From an uncultured Eubacteriales bacterium (GTDB lineage: Bacteria; Bacillota_A; Clostridia; Peptostreptococcales; Anaerovoracaceae): 16,899 nt of DNA. The stretch is taken from the NCBI GenBank assembly GCA_902790885.1, contig CADATR010000025.1, forward strand, positions 1 through 16,899, in the 5' to 3' direction. The translations under genes and the position numbers were made by a program. Positions 6,788 to 15,216 of the stretch are shown one piece after another (positions within the stretch are counted from its first letter, which is position 1; every line of letters begins with the position of its first letter). Below the pieces are notes generated by a model, which saw only the letters and a program-made list of their open reading frames with translations, was not told where the DNA came from and did not search any database.

Positions 6788-7266
6788 TATCCTTCTACAC
6801 GTATGCTCTTGATCTTCTGCGGAAGAAGCGGCTTGTCCCTGAAGTCGCGTCTTGCGTTCACGATCTTGTCAGCGACCGCCATGCCCTCTGTTACTCTGCC
6901 AAACGATGCGTACTGGCCGTCAAGATGAGGCGAAGTAGTCGTCATGATGAAGAACTGCGAGCCTGCGGAGTTAGGATCCATGGCTCTTGCCATCGAGAGT
7001 ACTCCCCTCTCATGCTTCAGATCGTTTTTGAATCCGTTGGCTGTGAACTCACCCTTGATGGTATATCCCGGGCCTCCCATGCCGGTCCCGTCCGGGCAGC
7101 CGCCCTGGATCATGAATCCCGGAATGACTCTGTGGAAAATGAGTCCGTCATAGAATCCCTCATTTGCCAACTTCTCGAAGTTGGCTACAGTCTGAGGCGC
7201 GATATCCTCGTAGAGTTCGCCGTTCATCACTCCGCCGTCTTCCATCTCGATAACAAATTTCTTCAT
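6787..7266 (-). CDS. Cyclophilin-type peptidyl-prolyl cis-trans isomerase
   Basis: A 159-residue single-domain cyclophilin that speeds proline isomerisation during protein folding. Active-site residues are visible: H45-R46 (FHRVIPG), F51, M52 and Q54 (GFMIQGG), and the SAGSQFFI strand with Q104, F105 and F106. The position of the cyclosporin-binding tryptophan of eukaryotic cyclophilins is H114 (SPHLDGQ), as in most bacterial forms. No signal peptide, so cytoplasmic. Start set by AAGGAG seven bases before the ATG. It is the first gene of an operon with the potassium channel (one-base overlap) and the Nudix hydrolase, driven by the promoter at 7313-7341. Confidence 0.93.
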   Translation of the reverse strand: MKKFVIEMEDGGVMNGELYEDIAPQTVANFEKLANEGFYDGLIFHRVIPGFMIQGGCPDGTGMGGPGYTIKGEFTANGFKNDLKHERGVLSMARAMDPNSAGSQFFIMTTTSPHLDGQYASFGRVTEGMAVADKIVNARRDFRDKPLLPQKIKSIRVEG

Positions 7267-7312
7267 TTCATATCTCCTTAGGTTTGAATATTATTGTTGT
7301 CTGTTCTTTCTG

Positions 7313-7341
7313 ATTATACATTTTTGCAGGTTTGCAGTCCA
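7313..7341 (-). promoter_or_regulatory. Sigma-70-type promoter of the cyclophilin-channel-Nudix operon
   Basis: On the minus strand TGGACT (7336-7341, four of six -35 bases) is separated by exactly 17 bases from a perfect TATAAT (7313-7318). The expected start near 7306 leaves a leader of about 40 bases to the cyclophilin ATG, with AAGGAG in the right place. It lies in the 102-base gap after the permease gene, where I see no clear terminator (only a 5-bp GGTCG/CGACC pairing at 7354-7378), so readthrough from the upstream operon is also possible. Confidence 0.65.
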
Positions 7342-7368
7342 TCTGCTTATTCAGGTCGGACAACGCTG

Positions 7369-10300
7369 CTATTCGACCGATTTGAGCGACTCAGTCATCG
7401 AAACATCGCGCAGCCTCTTCTGCATCGCCAGGTTCACCAGGAAGGCGAATGCGAACGTCAGGGCGACTGCCACAGGTATGTCATACGGTCCGTGACGCGG
7501 CTCAAAGTAGATCATACTGAGCACTATGTTATCGATAACGAATTTCAGCAGCCAGTCTCCCATAGGTATCCCGACTATAGCCGCGACAGCTGTCAGGAAC
7601 AGGTTCTCGCGGAACACATACTTCGACACTTCGAGCTGATAGAATCCCAGCACCTTGATTGTGGCTATCTCGCGCAGGCGCTCCGTGATATTGATGTTTG
7701 TGAGGTTGTACAGCACTATGAACGCAAGCAGAGCCGCCGACAGGATGACTACATAAACAATGGCGTTAAGGCTCTTCATCATCCTGCTTACATTTTCCCT
7801 GACGTCTATGTTTGGCTGTACCGCGGCGGTGTATTCATAACCGGCGGCATCGGCCGCCACTTTTCGTATCGTTTCCTCTTCAGAGCCTTCCTCAAGATTT
7901 ATGTACGCAGCCTTCACATCAGGCTCCTTGCCGAAGCCCTCCCTGTACGTCTCAGGCGTCATATAGAGGCTGTCATATACGTAATTATCCGCTACACCGA
8001 CTATCTTTGCCTTCATCTCGCGGTAGTCATCACGCAGTGTCACCTCGTCGCCCACATCCATGCCGTAGTCGTGATTGGTCTTCCTGACAATAACTATCTC
8101 TCCCGGCCCCGGGTATTCGAGATGCTGATCGCCATGATGCAGGTCTATGAATTCGCCGAAGCCCTCCTCGTCGGTAGCGACACAGCTTATGTCGACCGTC
8201 TTATCGCCAACGCCTGTCACCACTGTCACCTCTCCGCGGTGCAGGAATCTCACCGCGCCGTCAGGGATATCTACGTCTTCACTGATCTCCTCTATGAAAT
8301 CCTTCTGGCGCTCTTCGGTCATGTTCTTGTTGAACACTACGGTGATGTCGTAAAGGGATATCTCATCGAACTGATAATCCGCCACCTTGGAGATCGTAGC
8401 CCTGATCCCCAGGCCCGCGATCAGCAGCGCCGTGCATCCGCTCACTCCGATCACCATCATCAGGAACCTCTTTTTGTCTCTGAAGATGTTGCGGATCGAC
8501 ACCTTGTATAGGAAGCTTATGCGGTTCCAGAGCGGCCTTATCCTCTCAAGGAGTATGCGCCTGCCCGCAGGCGGAGTCTTTGGCCTTATCAGCTCGGCAG
8601 GAGGCACCCTGAAGTCCGCCGCGATCGAGACCCATGTAGCTCCCATGGAGCACAGCAACGCCACCGCGAGCACGATGAGTCCCAGCTTATAGTTGATTAT
8701 GTAATCGACGGTATCGCTGAAATCGTACATCATCGTATACGCTCGCCAGATCACCGTCGGGAACACCTTGCATCCGGCAAAGAATCCGAGCACAGCGCCG
8801 AGGAAGGCCCCGCTCCCGGAGTAGAACAGGTACTTTCCGGCGATCTGTCCGTTGCTGTAGCCCAGAGCCTTCAGTATTCCGATCTGAGTACGCTGCTCTT
8901 CCACCATCCTTGTCATGGTGGTCATGCACACAAGCGCGGCTATCAGGAAGAAGAACAGCGGGAATATCCTGGATATGTTGCTCACGATGCTCGAATTGCT
9001 GTCAAATGAGGAGTAGCCCATGTTGTCCTTGCGGGAGAGCGCATATGAATTGCCGGTCTCCATGGTATCGATCTTTTCCTGCGCCTCATCGAGCTTATCT
9101 TTGGCATCATCTAGCTCTTTTTTTGCCTTCTCGAATTCGCTGTCTGCCTTCTGCCTTTCTCTGTCCAGCTTTCGCTTATTTGCATCCAGCTCTTTTTCCC
9201 TTTTATCGATCTCTGCCAGTCCTGAGTTGGCCTGATCCAGTCCCTTTTTTGCCTCCGCAATGCCGGCCTCGATCTGAGCCTTCCCTGCTTCGGCCTCCTT
9301 CAGCCTTGCGTCGATATCTGCTATATCTGCATTTATACCTTCTATCTGCGCGTCGCAAGAGACAATAGTTTGATTTGCAGTGTCAATGAGGCCACTATAC
9401 TCCACAATCTGCGCGTTATAACTGTCAGTATTTTCCGGGTCATCCTGAACTTTCTGTTGCAGCGCGGCTATGCTTTCCTCAAGAGCGGCCTTCTCCTTCT
9501 CTGCCTGCTCCTTTCCGACTTTTGCCTGTGCCAGACCATCCGACGCCTGCTGCCTCATACTGTTGTAAGCAGCTATACCGCCGTTTACCTCTTTGAGCTG
9601 CGCCTCAAGATCTGTAATCACGGTTTCAGCGTCGCTCTTTCCCTTCTTTGCTTTTTTGCGGTTGGCGTTTATAAGATCCTCACCCTTTTTTATCTGATCC
9701 TCGGCCTTGTCGAGCTTCTTTTCAGCGTCAGCCTTTTCCTCCTCGTACTTTGCGAGGTTGTCTTCGTATTCCTGCTTCTTTTCGTCCAGCTCTTCCTGCG
9801 CGTCCTTTCTGGCTGTCTCGCGGCGGCCGGCCGTCACTGCCTCAGCCAGAGATTCCATGCTGTCTTCATTCGCCTTGAGCTTGTCCTCGTGCTCTTCTGT
9901 CATCGAGGCTTCATCACCCTTCAGCTTCACATAGAGGTTTGTGTAGTAATCAACATCAAAAACGTCCTTTTCAATAAAGAAAAAAGTGTCGAGGCTGCCG
10001 TCACCTATGTCTGTCGACCCTCTCTGGTAGTCGAGGTATATAGGGGTATTTACCAGGCCGACTATCTCAAACTTCCTTACCTTGAAATTGTCGAGCCTGT
10101 CCTTGTCGTTTTCATCCGTTATCTCGATATAGTCGCCTATATGAAAGCCTTCGTCGGTTATGCTGTAGGCGTCGAGCACGCACTCGTCCTCTTTCTGCGG
10201 AAGCCTGCCCTCAGTAACGTTGAGTTTGTTTATGTTCTCCGGCAGGGATATCGCCTTGAGAGCGCTCGAGTCTCCGCTTCCGGAGCGGGCGATCACATCT

Positions 10301-10563
10301 ATCTGTATCGACCCCTCGGCTGCCTTCACCCCGTCCCAGGATCCCGCAAGAGCCACGCTGTCGTCGTCTGCTCCGTATGATGAAAGGATCTGGTAATCGT
10401 AGAAGTTAGTCCTGTCAAGGTAGCGGCTGGCAGTGCTCACCATCGACTCCCTGCAGTCCCTCAGACCACTGAAAAACCCCACTCCAAGCGCCACGATCGC
10501 AAAGATCGCGAGATATCTCGCAAGTGAGGTCTTTATCTCTCTGAGAGTCGATTTTTTCAGCAT
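7369..10563 (-). CDS. FtsX-like ABC transporter permease with long coiled-coil insert
   Basis: A 1064-residue permease of the FtsX/MacB superfamily (COG0577 type). A first membrane segment (16-34) leads into an extracytoplasmic region: a small folded part (about 50-212), then a Lys/Glu/Ala-rich coiled coil of about 280 residues (215-500). Then three membrane segments (about 533-552, 577-600, 627-650) form the first FtsX core, a fourth (699-722) starts the second half, a second extracytoplasmic domain follows (725-925), and three more (931-953, 986-1010, 1028-1050) end it. Such proteins act as mechanotransmission machines or export lipids, peptides or lipoproteins, rather than as classical channels; substrate unknown. 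It starts one base after the stop of its ATPase gene. The cytoplasmic QIGILKALGYS (560-570) and REIATIKVLGF (964-974) loops are the usual ATPase-coupling elements. Confidence 0.9.
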   Translation of the reverse strand: MLKKSTLREIKTSLARYLAIFAIVALGVGFFSGLRDCRESMVSTASRYLDRTNFYDYQILSSYGADDDSVALAGSWDGVKAAEGSIQIDVIARSGSGDSSALKAISLPENINKLNVTEGRLPQKEDECVLDAYSITDEGFHIGDYIEITDENDKDRLDNFKVRKFEIVGLVNTPIYLDYQRGSTDIGDGSLDTFFFIEKDVFDVDYYTNLYVKLKGDEASMTEEHEDKLKANEDSMESLAEAVTAGRRETARKDAQEELDEKKQEYEDNLAKYEEEKADAEKKLDKAEDQIKKGEDLINANRKKAKKGKSDAETVITDLEAQLKEVNGGIAAYNSMRQQASDGLAQAKVGKEQAEKEKAALEESIAALQQKVQDDPENTDSYNAQIVEYSGLIDTANQTIVSCDAQIEGINADIADIDARLKEAEAGKAQIEAGIAEAKKGLDQANSGLAEIDKREKELDANKRKLDRERQKADSEFEKAKKELDDAKDKLDEAQEKIDTMETGNSYALSRKDNMGYSSFDSNSSIVSNISRIFPLFFFLIAALVCMTTMTRMVEEQRTQIGILKALGYSNGQIAGKYLFYSGSGAFLGAVLGFFAGCKVFPTVIWRAYTMMYDFSDTVDYIINYKLGLIVLAVALLCSMGATWVSIAADFRVPPAELIRPKTPPAGRRILLERIRPLWNRISFLYKVSIRNIFRDKKRFLMMVIGVSGCTALLIAGLGIRATISKVADYQFDEISLYDITVVFNKNMTEERQKDFIEEISEDVDIPDGAVRFLHRGEVTVVTGVGDKTVDISCVATDEEGFGEFIDLHHGDQHLEYPGPGEIVIVRKTNHDYGMDVGDEVTLRDDYREMKAKIVGVADNYVYDSLYMTPETYREGFGKEPDVKAAYINLEEGSEEETIRKVAADAAGYEYTAAVQPNIDVRENVSRMMKSLNAIVYVVILSAALLAFIVLYNLTNINITERLREIATIKVLGFYQLEVSKYVFRENLFLTAVAAIVGIPMGDWLLKFVIDNIVLSMIYFEPRHGPYDIPVAVALTFAFAFLVNLAMQKRLRDVSMTESLKSVE

Positions 10564-10564
10564 T

Positions 10565-11296
10565 TTACCACTCTATTTCAGATACCGGCACAGGATCAGT
10601 ATTTATCTTTACATCCTGTACCCTGCCGCTCCTGACGCTTATCACCCTGTCTGCCATAGGAGTGATCGCCTTGTTATGAGTAATGATGATGACCGTGGCT
10701 CCTGAGTTGTGGGCCTGATCCTGCAGCAGCTGAAGTATCTGCTTGCCCGTGTTGTAGTCGAGAGCGCCGGTAGGCTCGTCGCACAGCAGCAGTTTAGGAT
10801 TCTTCGCAAGAGCTCTGGCTATCGCCACCCTCTGCTGTTCACCGCCCGAGAGCTGGCCCGGGAAGTTGTACATTCTTTCTCCGAGTCCCACAGCCTTCAG
10901 CGTTTCAGCCGGATCGAGCGGATCCTTGCATATCTGCGTTGCAAGAGATACGTTCTCGAGAGCGGTAAGATTCTGCACCAGATTGTAGAACTGGAACACA
11001 AATCCAATATCGAACCTGCGATATTTTGTGAGCTCGCGCGGGCTGAAGCTGCTTATCTCCCTGCCGTCGAGCAGCACCCTGCCGCTCGTGAGGGTATCCA
11101 TGCCTCCAAGTATGTTGAGCAGCGTAGTCTTGCCCGCTCCGGATTCACCTACAACAATGGCAAGCTCGCCCTTAGCCACGCTGAAAGTAGCGTCCGACAG
11201 GGCTTCTATGTCCACCTCGCCCACATGATAAACCTTGCGGACATGGTCAAATACTACATAATTTTCGATGAGTTCAGAGTCTTTTCTGCTGTCCAT
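10565..11296 (-). CDS. ABC transporter ATP-binding protein, LolD/MacB type
   Basis: A 243-residue ATPase partner of the FtsX-like permease encoded directly downstream. Walker [10 protein letters not shown] is at 50-58, the Q-loop glutamine at Q102, the signature LSGGEQQ at 149-155, Walker B LLLCDE at 169-174, the D-loop GALD at 177-180 and the switch histidine at H207; all are intact. The N-terminal [18 protein letters not shown] is typical of the LolD/MacB/FtsE branch. Start set by GGAG seven bases before the ATG. It lies 12 bases after the DUF445 stop and ends with TAA one base before the permease ATG, so stoichiometric co-expression is likely. Confidence 0.94.
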   Translation of the reverse strand: MDSRKDSELIENYVVFDHVRKVYHVGEVDIEALSDATFSVAKGELAIVVGESGAGKTTLLNILGGMDTLTSGRVLLDGREISSFSPRELTKYRRFDIGFVFQFYNLVQNLTALENVSLATQICKDPLDPAETLKAVGLGERMYNFPGQLSGGEQQRVAIARALAKNPKLLLCDEPTGALDYNTGKQILQLLQDQAHNSGATVIIITHNKAITPMADRVISVRSGRVQDVKINTDPVPVSEIEW

Positions 11297-11308
11297 GTCA
11301 GTTCTCCG

Positions 11309-12205
11309 TCAGACAAAAATATTTATGCTGCCGATAACCAGTCCTATAAGGGCTCCCAGGCTGACTATGAGATTGAGCTCGGTCTTCATTACCGTCAGCA
11401 CTCCCTTTTCGAGCTCTTCGACAGCCATGGAATTGATCTTGTCTTCTACCACCTTTGCGACGTCTATCCTGCGAAGGGCGGAATTCACCGCGTTCACTAC
11501 GGATTCCCGATAGGCATCGGTTATCTTTCTCCTTACGAATTCAGGGTCGTATCCCGCCTGCTCCAGCACGTGCAGAGGAGTCCTGTCGCCAAGGTCGTGT
11601 ATCCTCGAGGTGGTGATCTCGCTCACCATCTCAGGCCCTCTCGTATCTATGAATTCCTCCATTTTCTCGCTCACCGTATCCATCACCTTGTCGATCATGC
11701 CATCAGTGACTACAAAAGCGAGCAGTCTTGAGTTCAGAACGTGATCGAGCAGCTGGGCTTTGCCTTCGCGATGTATGGTGCCCGGAATGTCCATCCTCTT
11801 TATGGCGTCAGTTATCTTGAACGACAGAAGCTCGGAGAAATTCTCCTCAAGCCTGTCGTACTTTTCGCTGCTGCCTGCCATCACGGCGCCGGTCTCCCTT
11901 ATATTGGTATCCAGTATAGTCATCACCCTGTCGATGAGCGGCTTCTCCACCTCTTCGGTCAGCAGCCTGCCCGAGATGTCCTCGCGCGTAAAGAGCTCAT
12001 CCTGCACTATCTTGCCCGCAGACTTCGCGAGCCTTGCCTTTCCCTTAGGGATCGCGCCCGGAGTCAGCGGCAGCTGATGTCCGAATACATAGACAGGATT
12101 GCGCGGATAAAAGAGCATCTTTACCGCTATGAGGTTTGTGAAATAGCCTATCACCGCTCCGACAAGAGGCGGTATTACGTATGTAGTTACAATGTCCCAG
12201 TTCAT
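11309..12205 (-). CDS. DUF445 family membrane protein
   Basis: A 298-residue protein of the DUF445 family (YheB-like in Bacillus), function unknown. The family N-terminus is clear: a membrane segment at about 8-27 with GAVIGYFTNLIAVKMLF, then PLTPGAIPKGKARLAKSAG, a conserved cytoplasmic block. The middle (about 60-270) is charged and helical, and a second membrane segment (about 278-297) closes the protein, so both ends are in the membrane. Its ATG overlaps the antiporter stop by four bases (ATGA), and the ABC ATPase gene starts 12 bases after it. Position between a cation antiporter and an ABC system suggests an envelope role, but that is inference only. Confidence 0.88.
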   Translation of the reverse strand: MNWDIVTTYVIPPLVGAVIGYFTNLIAVKMLFYPRNPVYVFGHQLPLTPGAIPKGKARLAKSAGKIVQDELFTREDISGRLLTEEVEKPLIDRVMTILDTNIRETGAVMAGSSEKYDRLEENFSELLSFKITDAIKRMDIPGTIHREGKAQLLDHVLNSRLLAFVVTDGMIDKVMDTVSEKMEEFIDTRGPEMVSEITTSRIHDLGDRTPLHVLEQAGYDPEFVRRKITDAYRESVVNAVNSALRRIDVAKVVEDKINSMAVEELEKGVLTVMKTELNLIVSLGALIGLVIGSINIFV

Positions 12206-14529
12206 TCAGTTTTACCTTTCTCAGCGGACTCAGCCTCACTCGGCCGGGCCGAATGCGTGCCTGTGTCACCTACCGAATGCGCGGCTATGCTGCTGAGGTT
12301 TGCTGCGGTTCCGATGATCCAGAGTATGTCTCCCTTTTCGATCAGCATGTTTGCATCCGGCATGGCAGTCGCATATCCGTCGCGCTCAAGGCCGAGTATC
12401 ATACAGTGGCTGCGCGCAGTTATACGGCTTTTCCTGATAGGTTTGCCCACATAAGGCTCTGTGCCCCTCACCTGTATGGCTGCGCACGACAGAGCGTTTC
12501 CGCCCTTATAGTCCTCATCAAGGAACTCCTTCAGTGTGCGCATATGCACCCACTGATCTATCCCGAGCGTCTTGTAGAAAGTATCAAGCGACTGTTTATC
12601 GCCTATCACGTGCACATGATCGCCGGCGTGCAGCACAGTCCTCGCTGGAGGCATAGGCATCTTCTTATCCCCATGCCTTACCTTCACAACGTAAACGGCG
12701 TCCTTTCTTCCCCAGTCGAGCTCCTGTATGGTCTTTCCCTCATAAGGAGCGCCGGCAGGTACGTCCCAGCTGAATATACTGTAGTCCTCGTTCAGCCAGT
12801 GCTGTCTCTTTCTGGCGCCTCCGCGTTCTTCCATGGTCTTCTGGTTCAGATTCGCAAAGAACCTGGCCTCGAGCTGCAGATAGTATGTTGCTATAAAGTC
12901 CGATCTCGCTATGAGGAACACGCTCAGCGGTATGAGCAGCACTATGACAAAATTGTTTATGTCGAACAGACTCTCCACCGGGATGAGAGCTATGAGCTCG
13001 AGAACCACTACCTTTATAAGCGTCAGCACCACCAGAGGCGGTCTGTTTGCCAGTCTGTCCATCCACAGCTGCGTGAAGGCCACGCTGCGGTTGCCCATTA
13101 GAGGTGCCGCGAATATCGCGAGAGCGAGATAGTTCACTATGATAACCACTATCTTCGCTGCTTTTTCACCCGTCAGTGATGCAAGTGCCGGGTAAAGTGC
13201 CCTGCAGCAGACGAGAGTAAGCACCAGCATTATGCTCCCGTATATCGCCACCTTCATGAAGTAGTCTTTAAGAACCGTCTTCCACTCCGAAACATGCTCC
13301 TCGTCGCTTTGATCGTCTGAAGTGTAGTTGTATATCATCCTCTTGACATTGGCTGGCACGGCCTTAGATATGACCTTTATTATCCCGTCCTGATTTCTTA
13401 TGAGCACAGGCGTGAAGATGATCGTAAGTATTGACGCGGCAACTATGACCGGGTACAGATAGTCCTCCATCACCCCGAGCGATATGCCGAGACTTGCTAT
13501 GATGAATGAGAATTCGCCGATAGGCGCCAGCGATATGCCGCCCTTGAGAGCGTTGCGCGGGCTCTGGCCCGAAAGGATCATGCCTATCGTAGCGAATATG
13601 AGCTTCGCAACTACAGCAAGTATCGCGATAGGCACTATCGAAGTCCAGCGCTCAACGATTATCTTAGGATCTACCATCATGCCGACCGAGAGGAAGAATA
13701 TGGCGCCGAACATGTCCTTGATGCCGGCTGTCACCCTTTCAACATCGTGCACGTGCCTGGTGCCCGCAAACAGCGAGCCTGCTATGAACGCGCCAAGCTC
13801 CATCGAGAAGCCCAGCCAGTGAGCCAGCATTCCCATCAGGAAGCAGAATCCGAGGCTCAGAAGAGTAAGAGTCTCGTCGCTCATCAGAGCCATCGTTCTG
13901 TCAAGGAAGGTAGGCAGCAGGAATATGCCCAGCACCAGCCACAGAACGAGGTAAGTGACCATCAGGAACATGTGGAGGGCCATGCTGCCGTTATCCGATG
14001 TCTGGCTCGCGGAGATGGTCGTCAGCACGACCATCATGAATACAGCGATCACGTCTTCCATTACCAGCGATCCCATTACCAGCCCCGTATACTTCTCGCC
14101 CTCAAGGCCCATCTCGCTGAAGCACTTCTGGATGACTACCGTTGAGCTGATGGAAAGCATGGCTCCGAGGAAGACCGCGTTCATCGTACTCATACCCGCA
14201 AGGATACCGAAGCCGTAGCCCACCAGCATGACTCCGCCCATCTTTACCGCAGCTGATACGATCGCGGTACTCCCTATCTCGGTCAGTTTGTGAAAGTCGA
14301 ATTCGAGTCCGATATGGAACAGTATGATCACTACTCCGATCTCACTCCATGTCTCTACCGACGCCGCGCTCTCGATGTTCATGAAGAGCGGGAAGTGCGG
14401 CCCTATAATAAAGCCCGCGACAATATATCCCAGTATCGTAGGGATCCTGAGTTTTTTGAATACTATCGTGACCACCGCGGCGGTAGTCAGCATTATGGCA
14501 AGGTCTACTATAAGCTGAGGTACTTCCAT
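12202..14529 (-). CDS. CPA2-type cation/proton antiporter with two TrkA_C domains
   Basis: A 775-residue antiporter of the CPA2 (KefB/CpaA-like) family, expected to exchange K+ or Na+ for protons. The exchanger core occupies about 5-385, with LGYIVAGFIIGPH (33-45), FHIGLEF (71-77), the ion-site region SLVMEDVIAV (154-163) and GAFIAGSLFAGT (246-257). A second hydrophobic block of about four segments (425-545) follows, then two TrkA_C domains, about 588-658 and 680-745; there is no RCK_N domain between. In S. aureus CpaA the RCK_C domain binds cyclic di-AMP, so similar control is plausible. The tail (755-775) is charged and disordered. AGGAG five bases before the ATG sets the start. First gene of the operon antiporter-DUF445-ATPase-permease. 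Confidence 0.9.
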   Translation of the reverse strand: MEVPQLIVDLAIMLTTAAVVTIVFKKLRIPTILGYIVAGFIIGPHFPLFMNIESAASVETWSEIGVVIILFHIGLEFDFHKLTEIGSTAIVSAAVKMGGVMLVGYGFGILAGMSTMNAVFLGAMLSISSTVVIQKCFSEMGLEGEKYTGLVMGSLVMEDVIAVFMMVVLTTISASQTSDNGSMALHMFLMVTYLVLWLVLGIFLLPTFLDRTMALMSDETLTLLSLGFCFLMGMLAHWLGFSMELGAFIAGSLFAGTRHVHDVERVTAGIKDMFGAIFFLSVGMMVDPKIIVERWTSIVPIAILAVVAKLIFATIGMILSGQSPRNALKGGISLAPIGEFSFIIASLGISLGVMEDYLYPVIVAASILTIIFTPVLIRNQDGIIKVISKAVPANVKRMIYNYTSDDQSDEEHVSEWKTVLKDYFMKVAIYGSIMLVLTLVCCRALYPALASLTGEKAAKIVVIIVNYLALAIFAAPLMGNRSVAFTQLWMDRLANRPPLVVLTLIKVVVLELIALIPVESLFDINNFVIVLLIPLSVFLIARSDFIATYYLQLEARFFANLNQKTMEERGGARKRQHWLNEDYSIFSWDVPAGAPYEGKTIQELDWGRKDAVYVVKVRHGDKKMPMPPARTVLHAGDHVHVIGDKQSLDTFYKTLGIDQWVHMRTLKEFLDEDYKGGNALSCAAIQVRGTEPYVGKPIRKSRITARSHCMILGLERDGYATAMPDANMLIEKGDILWIIGTAANLSSIAAHSVGDTGTHSARPSEAESAEKGKTE

Positions 14530-14566
14530 TTTTTCTCCTATATTTACTCTTGATCGAGCTGCTAAT

Positions 14567-14584
14567 AAGCCGGCCGGGCCCGCT
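14567..14584 (-). terminator. Possible weak terminator between the YgjP-type and antiporter genes
   Basis: Read leftward, AGC-G-GGC pairs with GCC-G-GCT with one G/G mismatch and a three-base loop, followed by TTATTAGC. GC-rich but with a poor U-tract, just past the metalloprotease stop at 14593. The 63-base gap has no recognisable promoter, so readthrough into the antiporter operon is possible. Confidence 0.28.
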
Positions 14585-14592
14585 CTCGCTTT

Positions 14593-15144
14593 TTATCCGT
14601 AATTGAGCGACTTCCGCAATTTCTTCCAGCCTGGCATGTATCTGTCCATGAGCGCGTAGAAGTCAGGTCCGTGATTAGGCACTACTGTATGCACCAGCTC
14701 GTGGAGTATAACGTAATCGAGCTCCGCGTCGCTTCTTGTAGCGAGCATGAGACTGAGGTTGATGTGATGCGTTTTGGTGTTGCAGCTGCCCCAGCGGGTA
14801 TGCATGTCGCGGACTGTCCAGCCACTGCAGCGCAGGCCTGTCACCTCTTCTATATACGGAAGTCTGACCTCTATGCGTCTTTTAAGGTAAGCCCTCCTGG
14901 CCTCTTTTTCTGCCCTGTCCTCCGGCTCCGGATGGGCAAGCGACCGGGCTCTTACCCGCGCTGTGTTTCTATCTATCCAGTCTCTTTTGCTTCTCACAAA
15001 AGCGATCACTTCTTTATCTGGCACCAGATAAGGAGCGCTGATGACTATGCGCCCGTCAGGCTCCTTTATCCTCATATTCATTCTTTTTATGCGCTTTCTG
15101 GTCAGTTCGACCTCAAGCTCGTCGATGTAAATAATCCTAGTCAT
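14593..15144 (-). CDS. YgjP/SprT-like zinc metalloprotease (DUF45, M48-type fold)
   Basis: A 183-residue protein of the YgjP-like family (DUF45), putative zinc-dependent peptidases. The zinc site is H148-E149-x-x-H152 in HELVH, with a third ligand H158 in PNHGPDF; the family motif RWGSC is at 117-121, followed by the INLSLML strand (128-134). Short for the family (often about 230) because the N-terminal part is compact, but it is complete. No signal peptide. No ribosome site precedes the ATG; an extended -10 (TGATACAAT, 15153-15161) lies eight bases upstream, so the message may be leaderless. It stands after the terminator at 15193-15216. Biological substrate unknown. Confidence 0.88.
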   Translation of the reverse strand: MTRIIYIDELEVELTRKRIKRMNMRIKEPDGRIVISAPYLVPDKEVIAFVRSKRDWIDRNTARVRARSLAHPEPEDRAEKEARRAYLKRRIEVRLPYIEEVTGLRCSGWTVRDMHTRWGSCNTKTHHINLSLMLATRSDAELDYVILHELVHTVVPNHGPDFYALMDRYMPGWKKLRKSLNYG

Positions 15145-15152
15145 ACAGAGTT

Positions 15153-15161
15153 ATTGTATCA
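15153..15161 (-). promoter_or_regulatory. Extended -10 promoter element of the YgjP-type gene
   Basis: The minus strand reads TGATACAAT, a TGn extended -10 joined to TACAAT, eight bases before the ATG at 15144. No -35 match is seen at 16-18 bases, which extended -10 promoters can lack. Transcription would start at or within a base or two of the ATG. Confidence 0.4.
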
Positions 15162-15192
15162 CAAAGAAAAGTTCTCTAATTGTTGATTGACT

Positions 15193-15216
15193 AAAAAAAG
15201 CAGGCAAGCCTGCTTT
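15193..15216 (-). terminator. Rho-independent terminator after the macrodomain/reductase unit
   Basis: AAAGCAGGC (15197-15205) pairs perfectly with GCCTGCTTT (15208-15216), giving a tight CAAG tetraloop when the last pair opens. Read leftward the stem runs into seven T (15193-15199). It ends the leftward transcript from the macrodomain and aldo/keto reductase genes, about 160 bases past the reductase stop and after the radical SAM fragment. Confidence 0.88.

Noticed and set aside
7354..7378. Terminator after the permease gene
   Set aside because: Only a 5-bp GGTCG/CGACC pairing with a 15-base loop and no U-tract; too weak to call.
7294..8511. Long forward open frame opposite the permease gene
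   Set aside because: It mirrors the codon pattern of the real minus-strand permease, has no family resemblance, no ribosome site, and is rich in His, Arg and Tyr as expected of an antisense frame.
9370..10380. Long forward open frame with hydrophobic Leu/Phe/Val-rich stretches opposite the coiled coil
   Set aside because: The antisense of Lys/Glu-rich codons reads as Phe/Leu-rich; the membrane-like look is an artefact of the real coiled-coil gene.
12253..13101. Forward open frame opposite the antiporter C-terminus
   Set aside because: Antisense of a well-supported gene with intact domains; no start signals.
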